Shown: in pieces, positions 11,601 to 24,012 of the stretch | How the letters are laid out: each line of letters starts with the position of its first letter | Numbering within the stretch: the first letter of the stretch is position 1 | Assembly (NCBI RefSeq): GCF_037038585.1 | Contig: NC_092520.1 | Location: 124,466,001 to 124,530,000 of the forward strand | Reading direction: 5' to 3' | Origin: Patagioenas fasciata | Lineage: Eukaryota > Chordata > Aves > Columbiformes > Columbidae | Length of the DNA: 64,000 bases | The notes under the pieces: generated by a model | The model's input: only the letters and a program-made list of their open reading frames with translations | Database searches by the model: none | Told to the model about the DNA's origin: nothing | Program-made: the position numbers and the translations under genes

Positions 11601-14600
11601 ACTTATTGTTTCTCTGTGTGTAGCCGTTCACTAGTAATTGGTTGTTAGATGCCGTAATTTTAATCATCTAAAGACTTAAGTCTAGGTGGTCTTAAATTGC
11701 ACCATATGAACTGAGAAGATGGCCTCAAAAATCTCCATAAGCAAGTTGGTGCCTAAATGCAGAAATAAATGGATTTTATTTCGAAAGAAATATTCCTCCT
11801 TTACCCAGCCTAACGTAACACGAGTCCAACAGTCACTTGCTGATCACATTATAATTAGTCTATTGTCTTACAATTAATCCATTACAAACTTCCAGTAAAA
11901 TCTATGAAAAACAGACAAGGCTTCTTTAAAAAAAAAAAAAGAAAGGAGAAAAAGGTTACAAATTTGAACATAATAATCTATGTCACAAAAAAACTAGAGA
12001 AAAATGGAAACTAAAGTTATTAGCATGATGACTTTTTACTTGTGTCGTATTATTTCAGGGAACATGTTTGCACTATGCTTCAGGCAGATACAATCTGAAA
12101 TTGCTATGAAATGTAACCAGGCTATATAACGAAAACAGCCATTAACCTTGCTCTTGAAGAGCTTTGGAATCACATTTTGGCCAAGAGGAACACAGCAGAA
12201 CTCTGTTTCCTGTATTTTTTCTTCACAACAATGAGATCATGCAATAGTTCTTCAAATTTTTGATAACCTGGGTCTCTGTTTGGAAGTCCTTTGGAAGTAT
12301 CTGCTACAGTCCTACAGTTCTAAATATATGAGAATAAAACAGAATAGATCCGGGCTCTGAACACAACAGAAATACCAGAAAATGTTTTAAGGCTGACCAA
12401 TTTTGCAAAAAATCCCAGTTACACACATTTTTGTCATTTTTGTTGATCTCTGATTCCCAGAAACCTGAGCATCTGCTATTGTTAGACAAGCATAATTTAT
12501 GAGAATATTCAGCAGATCATGAACAGTAACACACACAGGGTCTGCATTTCTTATTCGTGACTTCTGGTTAAAGAGCAGCAGTCTGTGACCAAGTAGATCT
12601 ATATCTTGAGATTTAATGGAATGCTCAGAAGAACTCAACCAAATGCTTTGCATGAAAGAAATAGGCTAGTATGGGGTTTATTCTCAAACCAATCCATGGA
12701 TCCTTATAATGAATAAGTAAAAAAAGAACGACCAAGAGAACAAGTCTCAAAACATTCTCTAAACAAACGAAGCAACAAGAGTGCAATGACTCTACAAGGT
12801 AGGGAGCAATTTTGTATTTCTATCTGTACAGTGAACCATTACAAACTTGAAACATCATACAATCAAATTAGGAGTTTGTAATGAAGTCTCGTTTTTATTT
12901 CAAACTGAAATAAAATCTCTAACATGCATGGTAAGAATCTGTTTGGGGGGATAGGACTTACTTGTTAATTAATGAGGGCAACTAACCCACATGAAAGCTG
13001 TTATGCCATGTTATAAAGGTGCCCCCCATTTCAACCAAACTCTAAAATGGTCTCATTTTGTTACATCATTTATGGATTGGAACAATTGCCTGGAAACTAC
13101 GTCCAAGTCAGAACTGGTGTTCAGTAAAGAAGGCGCAAGGGAAAAGCCAATGGATTAAGGAAGATTCACAATAACAGTTCGAACAACTTTCAGTCATCAT
13201 CCTGTTTACAGAGCTGGACCCACAATGAAGCTAACGGAGACAGTAAGCAGATGACATGTGCCCAAACTGCCTTTGTTATTTTTTCATCAGCTTTCTATTT
13301 CACAGCCATTTCCCAACAGAAACGTGGAATCCTTTCACTCTCATACCCTGCCTTCTCTTACACTATCCATGAAAAAAGTTTGTTTGCCACTTGATCCAAA
13401 AAGGTTACTATCTTGGCCACCTTAAAACACGTACCAATAAAAATAATAAACCTCAGAACAGCCTCCAGTCACTTGCAGGCTTGAATTCTGCTCCACAAAA
13501 CATCCAATTTACCTGCAGCACTACGGCGGAGTCCAATGGTCTGAGACTCGCAAGGTGCATAGCGTGCCAGTAACCAAAGTTAAGAGCTGCTGTAGAAGAA
13601 AGCTTGTTCCAGAGAACTCCTAGGAGTCTGAAAAGCCAAAGTGCAGCCTAAGGTTATCACAGAGGAACAGTGTGTTGCAAGGACTAGCAGCTATAAATAA
13701 CACACAAAGAGAACTGCTTTACATTTGTTTGTTTTTGAGCACACATACAAGAAATGGATTAGAGCTTTTTCTTGTGCAACGCATCTGATTAATTAAATGA
13801 CCTCTTTGCCAAAGAATGCTCTCATGGGACAGCATGTTTCTCTTCTTCCAGGACTCCAATTTTCTTTTTTCAAACTAAGACTGTTCAACAAAAGTTCAAC
13901 CTCTGAGATCACACCTTTTTCTTCTGACCCTTATTAGGGCTCTAGCTGCTCCCTGCAGTATTGTTCTCTACCTCAAAATCAAACCAAACCTCCTTACTTC
14001 TTCCTCCTCCCTACTCTGTAGGGCTTTGCTCCACAAACCACCACCTCTGAAGCCCAACACACAACAGGCTCTATTCCTTTTACATTTCTATGCCCTTTCC
14101 TGCTCATTTTTAGCAGCTGTCTCCCCATGCTGTCCTTCATAAAGATCAGGTAACCTTAAACCATCGCCTGAATTTTAGCTGCACAATATCCACCATGAGA
14201 CACTGAGCATAACAGCTTCAAGAGCAAAAGGAACACCACTCCCACAGGAAACCAAGATGTTCAAAAGCAGCTCATTTAAAATGCAGCCCTGGCTGGCAGG
14301 CAAAGAAATGGGGACCAAATCAGTGATGTTTCTCAGAGGGAACAAGAGCTGCAGCCTGCCTGCTCACTGTGCTGGACCTGGATCAGCCTCGGCTTCTGCA
14401 AAGCATCTGACCCCCCAGAAACCCAGGACACTGAAGTGCCACATTTTGCCCTCAGCAAAGCTCCATCCTTACACAAACCAGCTCTGTGCTTCCTTCTACT
14501 GTTTGAAACAAGTAACGCACCAACAACTTTCCCACCACCCCGCATGTTATTAGTTTAAAGCTTTAACAGTCTCTGGCCTGTAAAATCAGAAACGAATTGT

Positions 14601-15010
14601 GTTTCACCACTTTCCTGGTAACCAGTAGCTATCGTACAGTAACATACCATTTTTCGTTCATATCTGGTAGTGTTACTATGCTGGTAATAAGAACACATCC
14701 GTAACAAAAACTTCACAGAGAAAAGGAATATATACGGTTAAGATCTAATGGCAGTGATGCAGAATCGTGGCAGCAGAAACCAGCAATTTCACAAGAAGAC
14801 ACAGCACCTTTCTATTTTACTTACTTTTCTCTCTGATGCCTAGGAGTCTAAAAGACTGAATTGAAGAAAATAGGCTCCCTCACTCCCCCCCCTTTTTTTA
14901 AATAGTCCCATATTCACTACCATGAAACTTTAAACTGGTAGGTTGTGTTCAAAACCAAAATAATTCTTTATCTGGATTACAGATAATTTCCCTGTAACTC
15001 TTATTACAAT

Positions 15011-15054
15011 TGTTCATTGTATTTTGAAATATCACCAGTGAAATACAATGAACA
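15011..15054. repeat. Perfect 14-bp inverted repeat with 16-base loop
   Basis: The arm TGTTCATTGTATTT (15011-15024) is exactly reverse-complementary to AAATACAATGAACA (15041-15054). The loop is 15025-15040. The inner and outer flanking positions can add only G-T wobble pairs. As RNA it would form a short hairpin; it is shorter than a typical microRNA precursor. Confidence 0.9.
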
Positions 15055-15390
15055 GGAAAAATAATTAATTCATGAAGTTCTCTCATCTTGTTCATCCTAC
15101 CTTTTCAGAGACTGAGCCACTTAGTGTCTTCAAAGTTATTAAGATGGCATGAAAAGATATAAGTGTCAAACTTTCAAGTCTTGGGATGACATAGTCTTCA
15201 TGATTACCTAAGAATTTCATAACGAAGCCAAAGGTTTTCTTCCTTGAAGAACGTTTTTTCCCTTCACATGCTACGAGAAATTTCGATAATCAGAATCACT
15301 TTGGGAGAGCTGTATTTTTAACTGCAAACAAATCAGTTCTTTACCATATCTGTACAGTAATGGTAAAGGTTTCTTAGCAATACTACTGCT

Positions 15391-15478
15391 AAAAACAAAC
15401 AAACAAACAAAACCACACAAGAAACACCAAAAAGAAAAAAACAAACAGCAACAAAAAAAAACACCCAAAACCCCAACA
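15391..15478. repeat. A/C-rich low-complexity tract, (CAAA)n-like
   Basis: Repeated CAAA units followed by A runs broken by C and AC. The Phe/Cys-rich frame on the minus strand is an artefact. Confidence 0.85.
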
Positions 15479-15877
15479 AAGTCTACTCAAGTGTAACTAA
15501 GATGTTTTGTATGGTGCAGCAAATGCCAAGTGTAATTGCTAGAACATGAAGAAAATTATCACCATGGTGTTGCCATATGATTGAATTAAAATTTGGATTA
15601 CATTAGAACATACAGTCTGTTTACTGTTGGATATAGTAGCTATATGGAAAATTTGTACGTAAGGCAAATTGTTAGCCTGGTTAGAAACTTGTGTTAAACA
15701 TATTAGCAGGCTAAGTTCAAAATAATTTCAAAATTACCCAAAATTTGTCGAAGTCTTTAAGATATTATGTTCACAAATGTTAAACCATAATATATTCCAT
15801 TTCACAAACAAACAGCCTCATGACTGTCGTCCGTTAAAGGAAAAAAAAAACAACATTTCCATATGCATGTAAGTTAC

Positions 15878-15944
15878 CTGGATATCTTGTTATGCCAGCT
15901 GTCAATAGGAAGAGCAGGAATCCCAAGCAAATCATCACCAGCAC
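15878..15944 (-). other. Candidate internal exon, 67 bases, unrecognised
   Basis: On the minus strand the segment is preceded by ATCCACAG and followed by GTAACT, so it has an AG acceptor and an acceptable GT donor. Two of its frames are open: one reads AGDDLLGIPALPIDSWHN, the other a hydrophobic run (VLVMICLGFLLFLLTAG). I recognise neither. Against it, the acceptor lacks a good pyrimidine tract. It could be a real exon, a non-coding RNA exon or a chance splice pair. Confidence 0.2.
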
Positions 15945-18769
15945 CTGTGGATTATCAGACACTCCTGATCAGAAATCTGCTGAGGTGCCGGCGTTCGCAA
16001 TAGCTGAGCGGCCTGAGTGACGTGGCCATATGCTCTCTCTTAACACAACAGATTGATACCACAGCAAAGCAGTTCAAATGTTTTCAGTGCTCACTCATCA
16101 CTGCCTGCAATCTGCAAACAATTTGAAATCCCTTTACTTGGCCATACACTACAAGTGCAGGTTTTAACTTGCAGCATAAGCTTCCCATTCAGAGACAAAG
16201 TGCCTTCGTAGATCTGTAAATCTTCCATGCTTTGAGGAAATCTGGATGTGAATCTGGGATTGAATCTTTCAGCAACATTTCAGGATTAAAGGTGAAAAAA
16301 ACTACCAGTAATACAGTTGCCTAAAAAACAAGTAAAACTGATGTTTAGCTTTTGTTTAGGGAAGGCATTCAATAAATATTATGTCTGGAATGATGGCAAG
16401 CAAGGATTGAACGCATTGTTCTGAAGACCATTAAAAGATACTCATAACTTGTTTTTAAAAAAAAAAATACCCAGTACAGTATGATGTCTTCCAAGTCCAG
16501 CTGTTCGTGTAAAGACTGCAATCATGTCAGGCGCTTTAAAAAAAATAAATATAATTAAAAAAAAATAAAGTCCATTTATGAGTATAAAGCTCTGTAGCAG
16601 AAAGGTACACAAGACAACAATTGCAGTAAAATAAAACATATGTAGTTGGAGAAGACAAGAAGATCTCAATAACAAAGACTTTAACCTTAATAACCTGACC
16701 AAACTTATCTCTGCAAGAAAAATTCTCAGGCTAAGGAAGACTTTCTTAATTGAGGCCACAGACTCCTTGGGTTCAAAGCACTTTATCACAAGTTCCATCA
16801 CAGCAAATATATTCCCGTTTGTGCTTCACCTCGAACAGGCTTGATCTGGAACTTGCTAATATTTGTAAAACCAGGATCTCCTTCGGAACAGCAGGCAGGC
16901 AAGTGAAGTCATCAAGACTGCTTTGGAAAGTGGAAAATCCACTTGGCAACAGTCACTCGTTTATGCCTTTTGCCCCTATGCATAATCCTACAAAATAATT
17001 ACAGAAATGGTGTATATGTAAAGCTAGAATGAGTTTATTGTAGCAATACAACTATATGGGGACCTTTTACATGACTGAAATATCCCCAATAGGAAAACTA
17101 TCACTGCCAGAAATAAGAGTGGCAGTAGAAAGAATAGACAATCCGATCAAAGTCAGTTATTAAGACTTTATATGCCCTTATGTCCTATTTTGGCAATTTT
17201 CTCTTCAGCATGGAAGCAACCACTGATCTTAATCTCCTTTACTGCAGCTTGTCAGGGTTCACACAGGCATGAGCAAGAACCAACATTAAATTTATACTCC
17301 AACCACGAAGCCCAAAATTCCTGTTAGAGGCAGAAACCTCTCTTGCATGGGTACTTCAGCATTGCTTTCAACTAACAGAACCACACTGGTGTGAGACTTA
17401 AAAGTGTGGTCTGAATTCTAAACAGATTCATAAAGGAAATGGCTTTTCTATTCCCTGCATGCAGCAATGCATTTCTTTGCTGGGGAACACCTGAAATGCC
17501 TGTCTAGCTGAGGAAGACCTTCTCAGCAAAAGCAGTCTCTTTTCAGCAGCAATGTTTCTTCCTTTCTCCCCAAGCACTCTAATCATGCCTTGGTCAGTTC
17601 CCCCTCTGAGCAATGAGCAAGACTCAAAGCACATCACAGTTACTAGCTCTCTTTGAGATAAAAAAAAAAGCAAGTAAATAAAAAAAAAATAAGTAAGGTG
17701 TTTCCCACTTGTGTTTTCTGCATTAACATTTTACTGTAGCTAAATTGCAGCAATATCATTTAATGCAATAAAGTTATTTTTCTGCTTTAAAAAGTTATTA
17801 TTGATATAATAATTCGACAAATGTTTCAGACTTCCTCAGCGCTATACTATGTCACTTTAATGGCCCATAACAGATGGCTTGTTTTAGAAAGGATTTTCTT
17901 TTATAGAGGTCAAAGCAAGAAAAACTCCACAGAAGAAAAAAGTTTTCTGCCCATTTTGGAGCAGCCATTTCTGTGAGCAACACTGACTGGAAATTCCTTT
18001 TGAATCCTACTGAGAGGAAGCTGAGATGATATCGCTTATGTTCCAATGGGTTACAGTAAAAAGAAAATGAATTAAAGTTAACAAAACTGTAATGGTTTCA
18101 CTTGACCCCCAAATGCAGGAAAGGACTATGGGACAGAACATTTTTGTATAGCAGTTCTGGCAACGACACTCATAAATCGCAACCAGCAAATATAACTGAT
18201 TGTGGAGATGTGTGTAGAACTTTTACAGGATTTTTCCATACAAGTCTTTCTTAAATTTTTTTTCTCCTAGAGATGTGCTGTAATTAAGAATCAGCAATGA
18301 AATCCCAAACAATATAAAAAATGATAGCTGCAATTAATTACATTGCTTTCAAGCTGAAAAAAAAAAGGCCATTTGCTAACGAAAATCACTACTGCTTAAC
18401 AGTAGCTGTTAACAGCAAAGAATTGTTACAATAAATCACTCTTCAGGAACACGCATTTATATTGGAAGTCTTCCTAATCCCTACATGTTACACGCAGTAG
18501 ATGAGCCAAGATGTTCGATCATGCAGTCTCTACTATCCACATGCAAAACCCCACATACAGTGTAAGTACAAGCAATTGCCGTGTCTCTGAGACCTGTGGG
18601 TAGAGGATGCTCTGTGAGAGAGGACAGAAGGTACTTGAGGGTACCCTGTACTCTGCTGCTGAAGAGGACATAATAGAGGACAGGATAACTTGGGATCACT
18701 TCACCTTGCAACTGGGTATTGGAAGACCCAGCATCCCCGCACCATCAAGGTAAGTCACCTGACAGACCC

Positions 18770-19140
18770 ATGAGCATGTTAAAGAAATGTTCCTGACCCT
18801 AGGTTTCCTGTAGCGTAGTCTCAGACGTTTGTGCTTAAAAAAAAAGAAAGTTATTTAATCAAAAGATAAAATAAATTGAAAGACTTAGTGAAAAAGCAGT
18901 CTGGACTCGGTGCCTCTTGAGGGGAGTGACCCTGAGAAAAAAGAGGCATGGGCTTTTAAACTCTCACAATCTGTGCCCCCACTCTTCACGTGTCCTTCAC
19001 GCACTGTCCACATACCTTGTGGTCCAATGGTAATTTTGGGTCTGGGGGCTTCTTCGTTTCCTATTAAATTCTCTTTCTCCATCCTCCAGGCGTCTCTTTT
19101 ACTGTTCTTATCTTGATGGTTTGCAGCCTCTACTGACAGA
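18770..19140 (-). mobile_element. Candidate retroviral LTR segment, antisense, boundaries uncertain
   Basis: Read on the minus strand, the block has the signal order of a retroviral LTR. A TATA-like TTTAAAAG (18953-18960) is followed 94 bases later by the polyadenylation hexamer ATTAAA (18854-18859), with a GC-richer stretch between (TCAGGGTCACTCCCCTC, then GAGGCACCGAGTCCAGACTG). The wording around ATTAAATAACTTTC and the following CTGAGACTACGCTACAGG feels familiar from bird endogenous retroviral LTRs, but that is memory and not a search. I could not find TG...CA ends or a target duplication. No gag, pol or env frame is adjacent, so if real it is a solo or fragmentary LTR. Confidence 0.35.
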
Positions 19141-19377
19141 GCTTCTTCTTTATCTTCTGGTACTTACTGGTCTTCAAGGACCCCATCACCAAGCAACCAG
19201 GTTAAGAGAAATTCACAATATGTGGCCTGGAATTTCAGTAACCCTGGCCACTCATGGTAAGTTTGGCTACTCATGATAAAAACCAGAGCATCCAGAGAGG
19301 CCTTACTGTAAAAACCCAAGACCACAGCTGCAGGTGAGTATCATATGAAAGTTATTAGCTCACTAGGTACTATCACA

Positions 19378-19455
19378 GCTGATGAAAAGGCTGTCCTACT
19401 GAATATATCTGGAAAAAAAAAATGTTTTGTAAAAATATATTCAGTCTTTATCAGC
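19378..19455. repeat. Imperfect stem-loop of 78 bases
   Basis: The inner stem is 11 perfect base pairs: ACTGAATATAT (19398-19408) with ATATATTCAGT (19435-19445). The outer stem adds GCTGAT with ATCAGC and AAAG with CTTT. The left arm carries a 2-base and an 8-base bulge, and the loop is 26 bases, mostly A. The overall size resembles a small-RNA precursor, but the large bulge argues against one. Confidence 0.7.
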
Positions 19456-22400
19456 AAGTGCATTACACAAAAGAGAAAGCTCTGGTACGTACAAAACCAG
19501 GTCAGTAATAGTCTGTAATTGCAATACCACTTGAGGGGGGGGTGGGGGAGAAAAAAAGAAAAAAAAAGCTGAAGACAGGAAGAAAAAAAAGTTAAATCAC
19601 TGCCTTAAACATTTTGAAGCTGATTGGTTATGCGTTAGATAAACCAATACCTTATTTTCATCTACCCTTTGCTTTTTTCTGCTAGCCAATATCATTTGTC
19701 ACAGTATTCATGAAGCTTTCTGTATCACCACAATTCACACAATTCCATGGAGAATCATCCAGGGGTCTCCCCAGCAACCTGAGCACAAACTCACAGCACC
19801 ACACTGTTAGACTAGGAAAGGTAGAAGAGAGTAGACATTAGCGACAGACATAAACAAAGAGACAATTAGAGCAGGCAATACTGAATATCTTGCCAAAGCA
19901 AAGTTTTTCAAAACTTTCTTTCTTGGATCCAGGAAAACATGAACCATTGACATTTGGGCATAAATGGCTAAACATTCAAAATAGTCCTTAAAATGGCAAA
20001 AGAACAGTCTCTCAAACTTTCATACATTGAATCTGCAACACAAAGCAGTGGTTTATTCCCTAGCTACACTGTACAAAGGAGAGAACAGTGACAGGGTATA
20101 GGGACTTCTAATTCTGGAAAATGTCAGACCAGTCACTGAAAGCATCAACATTTATACATGATGGCTTGTATTTTCTGGACACTGGCTAAAGATGACATGG
20201 TACACAGAAAGTAAACAAAACATAAACAACACAAAGAGCTGTAAGGAAAGAGATGGATCAACAGCATGTTTTTTTTGGACAGTTACATAGCTACATTTTG
20301 CAAAACCCTCATAAAAATAAAAGCCATCAAGTATCTAGATGCCAAAAAAAACCAAACCAAAACAAAACAGAAAAGAAACCCATGTAGATGCAAAAAGAAT
20401 GTGATATATCTCCTTTGTAACGGGAAGCCACCTTAAAACAATCCCGAGACACAACTTCACTTTGCTCTCAGATGGGGTGTTTTTTTCCTGCTTTTGCTTT
20501 TGGTGGGGATAGAGGCAGTGTGTGTTCTGTGGAGACTAACAGATTTGGATAGCAACACACATTTAACACAAAAAAACAATTTAAAAAAATCACTTAACAC
20601 ATTAAAGCTGCACAGACTATTTAATAGGTTTCAACTGCAGAAAGCTTCTGGAATTCAGTCCTGATCTTGACCTTTATCCAAGCATGAGCAGGCATTGCTG
20701 TAATTACCTGCATTCACCCCTTGTGTATTAATTTTAATTTTGGCACTACCTTTTGTCTTCTATTTCAAAAGCAAATGTACACATTTCTAAAAGTCTAACC
20801 CTTCTTGTTCAACCAGGCACTTTTCTGTACATGTATCTTCAAGTATTACTATTACATTCAAAGTTTCAGAAAATTACTGAAATTCCTGTTTCTCCAGCTT
20901 TGTGAGTCCTTATCCAATTACAAAGTAAAAATCATAATTGAGGACTGTCACACTGTTTTCATCAGTCATATAATGTGTTCTTTGTTAAAAATTTAATCCA
21001 GTTGTCTTGAATGTTTATGAACTGTTACTCCCTCAAAAACACATGCTGCAGATCTCTGAGGCAAGAGTCATGGTACAGATTAGAGCATATTGTTTACAGT
21101 CTATAAACACTTTTTATGATGGTTTCATCATAAGGTAATTTCATCCTATGAGTATAATTAACATTTTCCAGGGCTCATTAATCTTCATTTATCCATTCAG
21201 TGAACATGAATCATATCCATTAAAAGGAAAATCAAGACGCGAACTTTAATTCAAGCCACTGTTTTACTAATTGTGTTTAAGTTTAGGAAATCCTAATATA
21301 TAATCCTAAAACTCTTCTTTAGATTTAGTGTGTAAAAAGGTCTTTGTATATAAACCACCCTCTAAAAGCCCTGTTCTCCTCTCCTTACTTTGATTGCCAT
21401 CAGTACCAGTGCATTTGTATGAATCAAAGCAGACTTGCATAGTGCATTAGAAAACGAGGCGCTTTACATTCTCAGAATATCTGGGACATAAACAGGGCTC
21501 CACTGGGGAAGTTTCTTGTACTATTATAGACAGAATAAGATCTTCCAAAAGACCAAAGGGACAACCGGCACATGCAGACTGGTGCACAGGAAGCACTGGG
21601 AAGAGACACATGGGAGTTCACCAGAACAGCACAAAGATTTCATAAGCACTGCCAAGTTTTTTCAGGCATCAAAAGGAAGAAGGTTTAAGATGAGCAGAGA
21701 CTGAGAGAGGAAGAGAAGGAATGAGAAGAATAACTTGAGGAGCAACCTGAACCACAGCACCTGCAGAGCTGAACTCCCAGATATTATCTTTTGCTTACAA
21801 AGTTGTACATTTCTCACTTCTGCCTTTCCTTCAGGCACTGGGACAAATTCATAGCAATTTTGAAGTTGTCTGGACTCAAAACTGAAGGAATATAATTCCC
21901 TCTCCAATTTAAAGAGAAAACAGAAAACTTTGAGCATGCTACCTTGACGAAGGCTCACATGCCATCTTCTGGGAGCTTTGCCAACCTTCCGCTATCACAA
22001 TTCCAGTTTAAACCTCTTTCCACACTTAGACGTTGAAATCTTACAAGAAAGCGTGAAGTGCAAAACAAGAAGTACAAGCAGTACTATGAAACTTGGAAAT
22101 AGAAAATATTCAGGGAAAGAACAAATGTTTCCAGCATTTCCCAAGGTAGATAAACCATTCCTGTTGAGATCTGAAGGAGGAGAGTACAGGCAACCTAAGA
22201 CTTGACTTTACATCAGTTGTAAACCTTCCTCGCATCTGGAAAACACAGGATGGAAGTGGAAGAGATCCAGCAAGAACCCCCTGAGTTTTCGAGCTGCCTA
22301 AGCAAAGGGTTCCCAGCTGTCCTGTTCATTTCAAACAGCAACAACTTAAAAGCCAGTCATGATACTTCAGATATCATGAAAATATGTATAAAGAAATAGT

Positions 22401-23059
22401 CTGTTCTATGTCTCCTGAAAAGGGCTACCTCTTGTGATAATTATGCAACATCTCAAATACACCAGTGTAGCATGGGTAAGTGATCGGTTTCAATCTAAAA
22501 CAAGAGGAACCATTAACGGGATTTCAGCTATGAGTTAAGAAGGTGGACATGTGAAGTATTTCCACAGCTGCTAATTGCATGGCATTAAATCAAAGAAAAT
22601 CTACAAACTGCAAGAAGGAAAGAGTAAATCAATTAGTTTTTCACACACAAAAAAAAGTGTTTTGGTATTTAATGTTTCTGTTCTAGTAAGCAGACAGAAC
22701 ACCATGCAGAATGAATGAGTAGATTTATTCTCTTTTAGCCAGAGGCAAAAATAAATAACTATCAAATAATAAATTAAATGAGGTGTAAAATGGGATCTAT
22801 AATTAATGACTTTTCTGCTGACCATTTAAATGACACTATTATTTTAAAGGCTACTTTAGCAGAATGTCAGTCCTCTAAGATAAGATATATCAAGTATGAA
22901 GTTAATTGCACGAGTGTATAAATCAACAGGCATTTCTTGCCCACAGAAAGTCAGCATTGCCAAAACAGAAATTAATCTAGAACAGTGTTTTTGGATTGCT
23001 GGGCTTGACATAAATGGTACAATTTTGTCCTTATTCGATTCGAACATCTTGTGTTTTAA

Positions 23060-23120
23060 TAAAGAAAAAAAAGAAAAAGAAAAAAACAAACAAACACCCA
23101 AACAAAAAAACTAAGCAAAA
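23060..23120. repeat. A-rich low-complexity tract with CAAA units
   Basis: A runs broken by G, then CAAACAAACACCCAAACAAA-like sequence. No element body is recognised beside it. Confidence 0.8.
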
Positions 23121-23649
23121 GCAACATTGTTTAAGAGATAATTTATATTTTTACATTGGTTTATTAAACTCAGAACAAATTTATAAGGTAGTTGCATTGC
23201 CCAAATTTGCCTTTCATTTTGATGAAGACCATTTTGACCAAAGAATTTTGCTCCACACTGCTATTAATTCGATTTATGGACATGCTGAAAACACTATCAA
23301 CCTATAGCTTGAGGATTTTTTGTTTTGTTTTGCCTATATCAAGTTATCAGTTTTGGTCCACTCTAAATTTGAATCCTGTTTTTTACAAAATGGGAGTTTT
23401 ATCCTTGGTACATCACAGGTATCACAATGATGGGGCATGTAAACAAACAGAAATGTCTGATCAGCAAATTATAGAGAAGTTTTCACAGATTTACATCAGG
23501 CTCCAAGGTAGCAACTTTCCCCACAACTCTGGAAACAGGAATTCTGGCTGTGAAAGGGGGGTGATAGCTCTTCCACTGGATTCAGCTCCTCATTTTCTCC
23601 ACAGAGTCAATTAGTAGATACAGAAAATCACCTGCCATCTGAACTTTCA

Positions 23650-24012
23650 AAAGAATCATGCAATAGTTTGCATTGGAAGGGACCTTCAAAGGTCATCTAG
23701 TCCAACCCCCTGCAATGAGCAGGGACATCTTCAAATAGATCAGGTTGCTCAGAGCCCCATCCAGCCTGGCCTGAAACATCTGCAGGGATGGGACATCTGC
23801 CACCTCTCTGGGGAATCTGTTCCAGTATGTCATCACCTTCATTGTAAAAACTTTCTTCCTTACAACTAGTCTACATCTACTGTCTTTGAGGTTAAAATCA
23901 TTAACACTTTATCCCATGGCAGCATGCCCTGCTAAAAAGTCTGTTCCCATCTTTCTTATAGGCCCCTATTAAGTACTCCCTGGATCCTTCTCTTCTCCAA
24001 GCTGAACAACTA
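23650..24012 (-). mobile_element. CR1 LINE 3' fragment, antisense
   Basis: On the plus strand the reverse complement of CR1 begins near AGAATCATGCAATAG and runs through GGAAGGGACC, GGTCATCTAGTCCAACCCCC, TGCAATGAGCAGGGACATCT, CAGGTTGCTCAGAGCCCC and TTCTTATAGGCCCC, ending near CTTCTCTTCTCCAAGCTGAA. The element is on the minus strand, keeps its 3' end and is 5'-truncated to about 360 bases. Its coding remnant is disrupted. Confidence 0.92.

Larger units (their letters stand above)
8686..18769. other. Long non-coding stretch
   Basis: About 10 kb of AT-rich sequence without a recognised gene or a transposon body I can name. Visible structure: a 14-bp perfect inverted repeat (15011-15054), an A/C-rich tract (15391-15478), a splice-bounded 67-base segment on the minus strand (15878-15944) and a small CpG-containing patch near 15985-16025. 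Remaining open frames are short and lack protein-like composition. Confidence 0.6.
19141..23649. other. Non-coding stretch
   Basis: No gene recognised. It contains an imperfect hairpin at 19378-19455, a G-rich/A-rich patch near 19533-19600, A/C-rich sequence near 20342-20375 and an A-rich (CAAA)-containing tract at 23060-23120. The 140-codon plus-strand frame at 23192-23614 has no protein-like features that I can see. Confidence 0.6.

Noticed and set aside
23192-23614. 140-codon plus-strand frame
   Set aside because: No domain, no splice context and AT-driven composition; chance.
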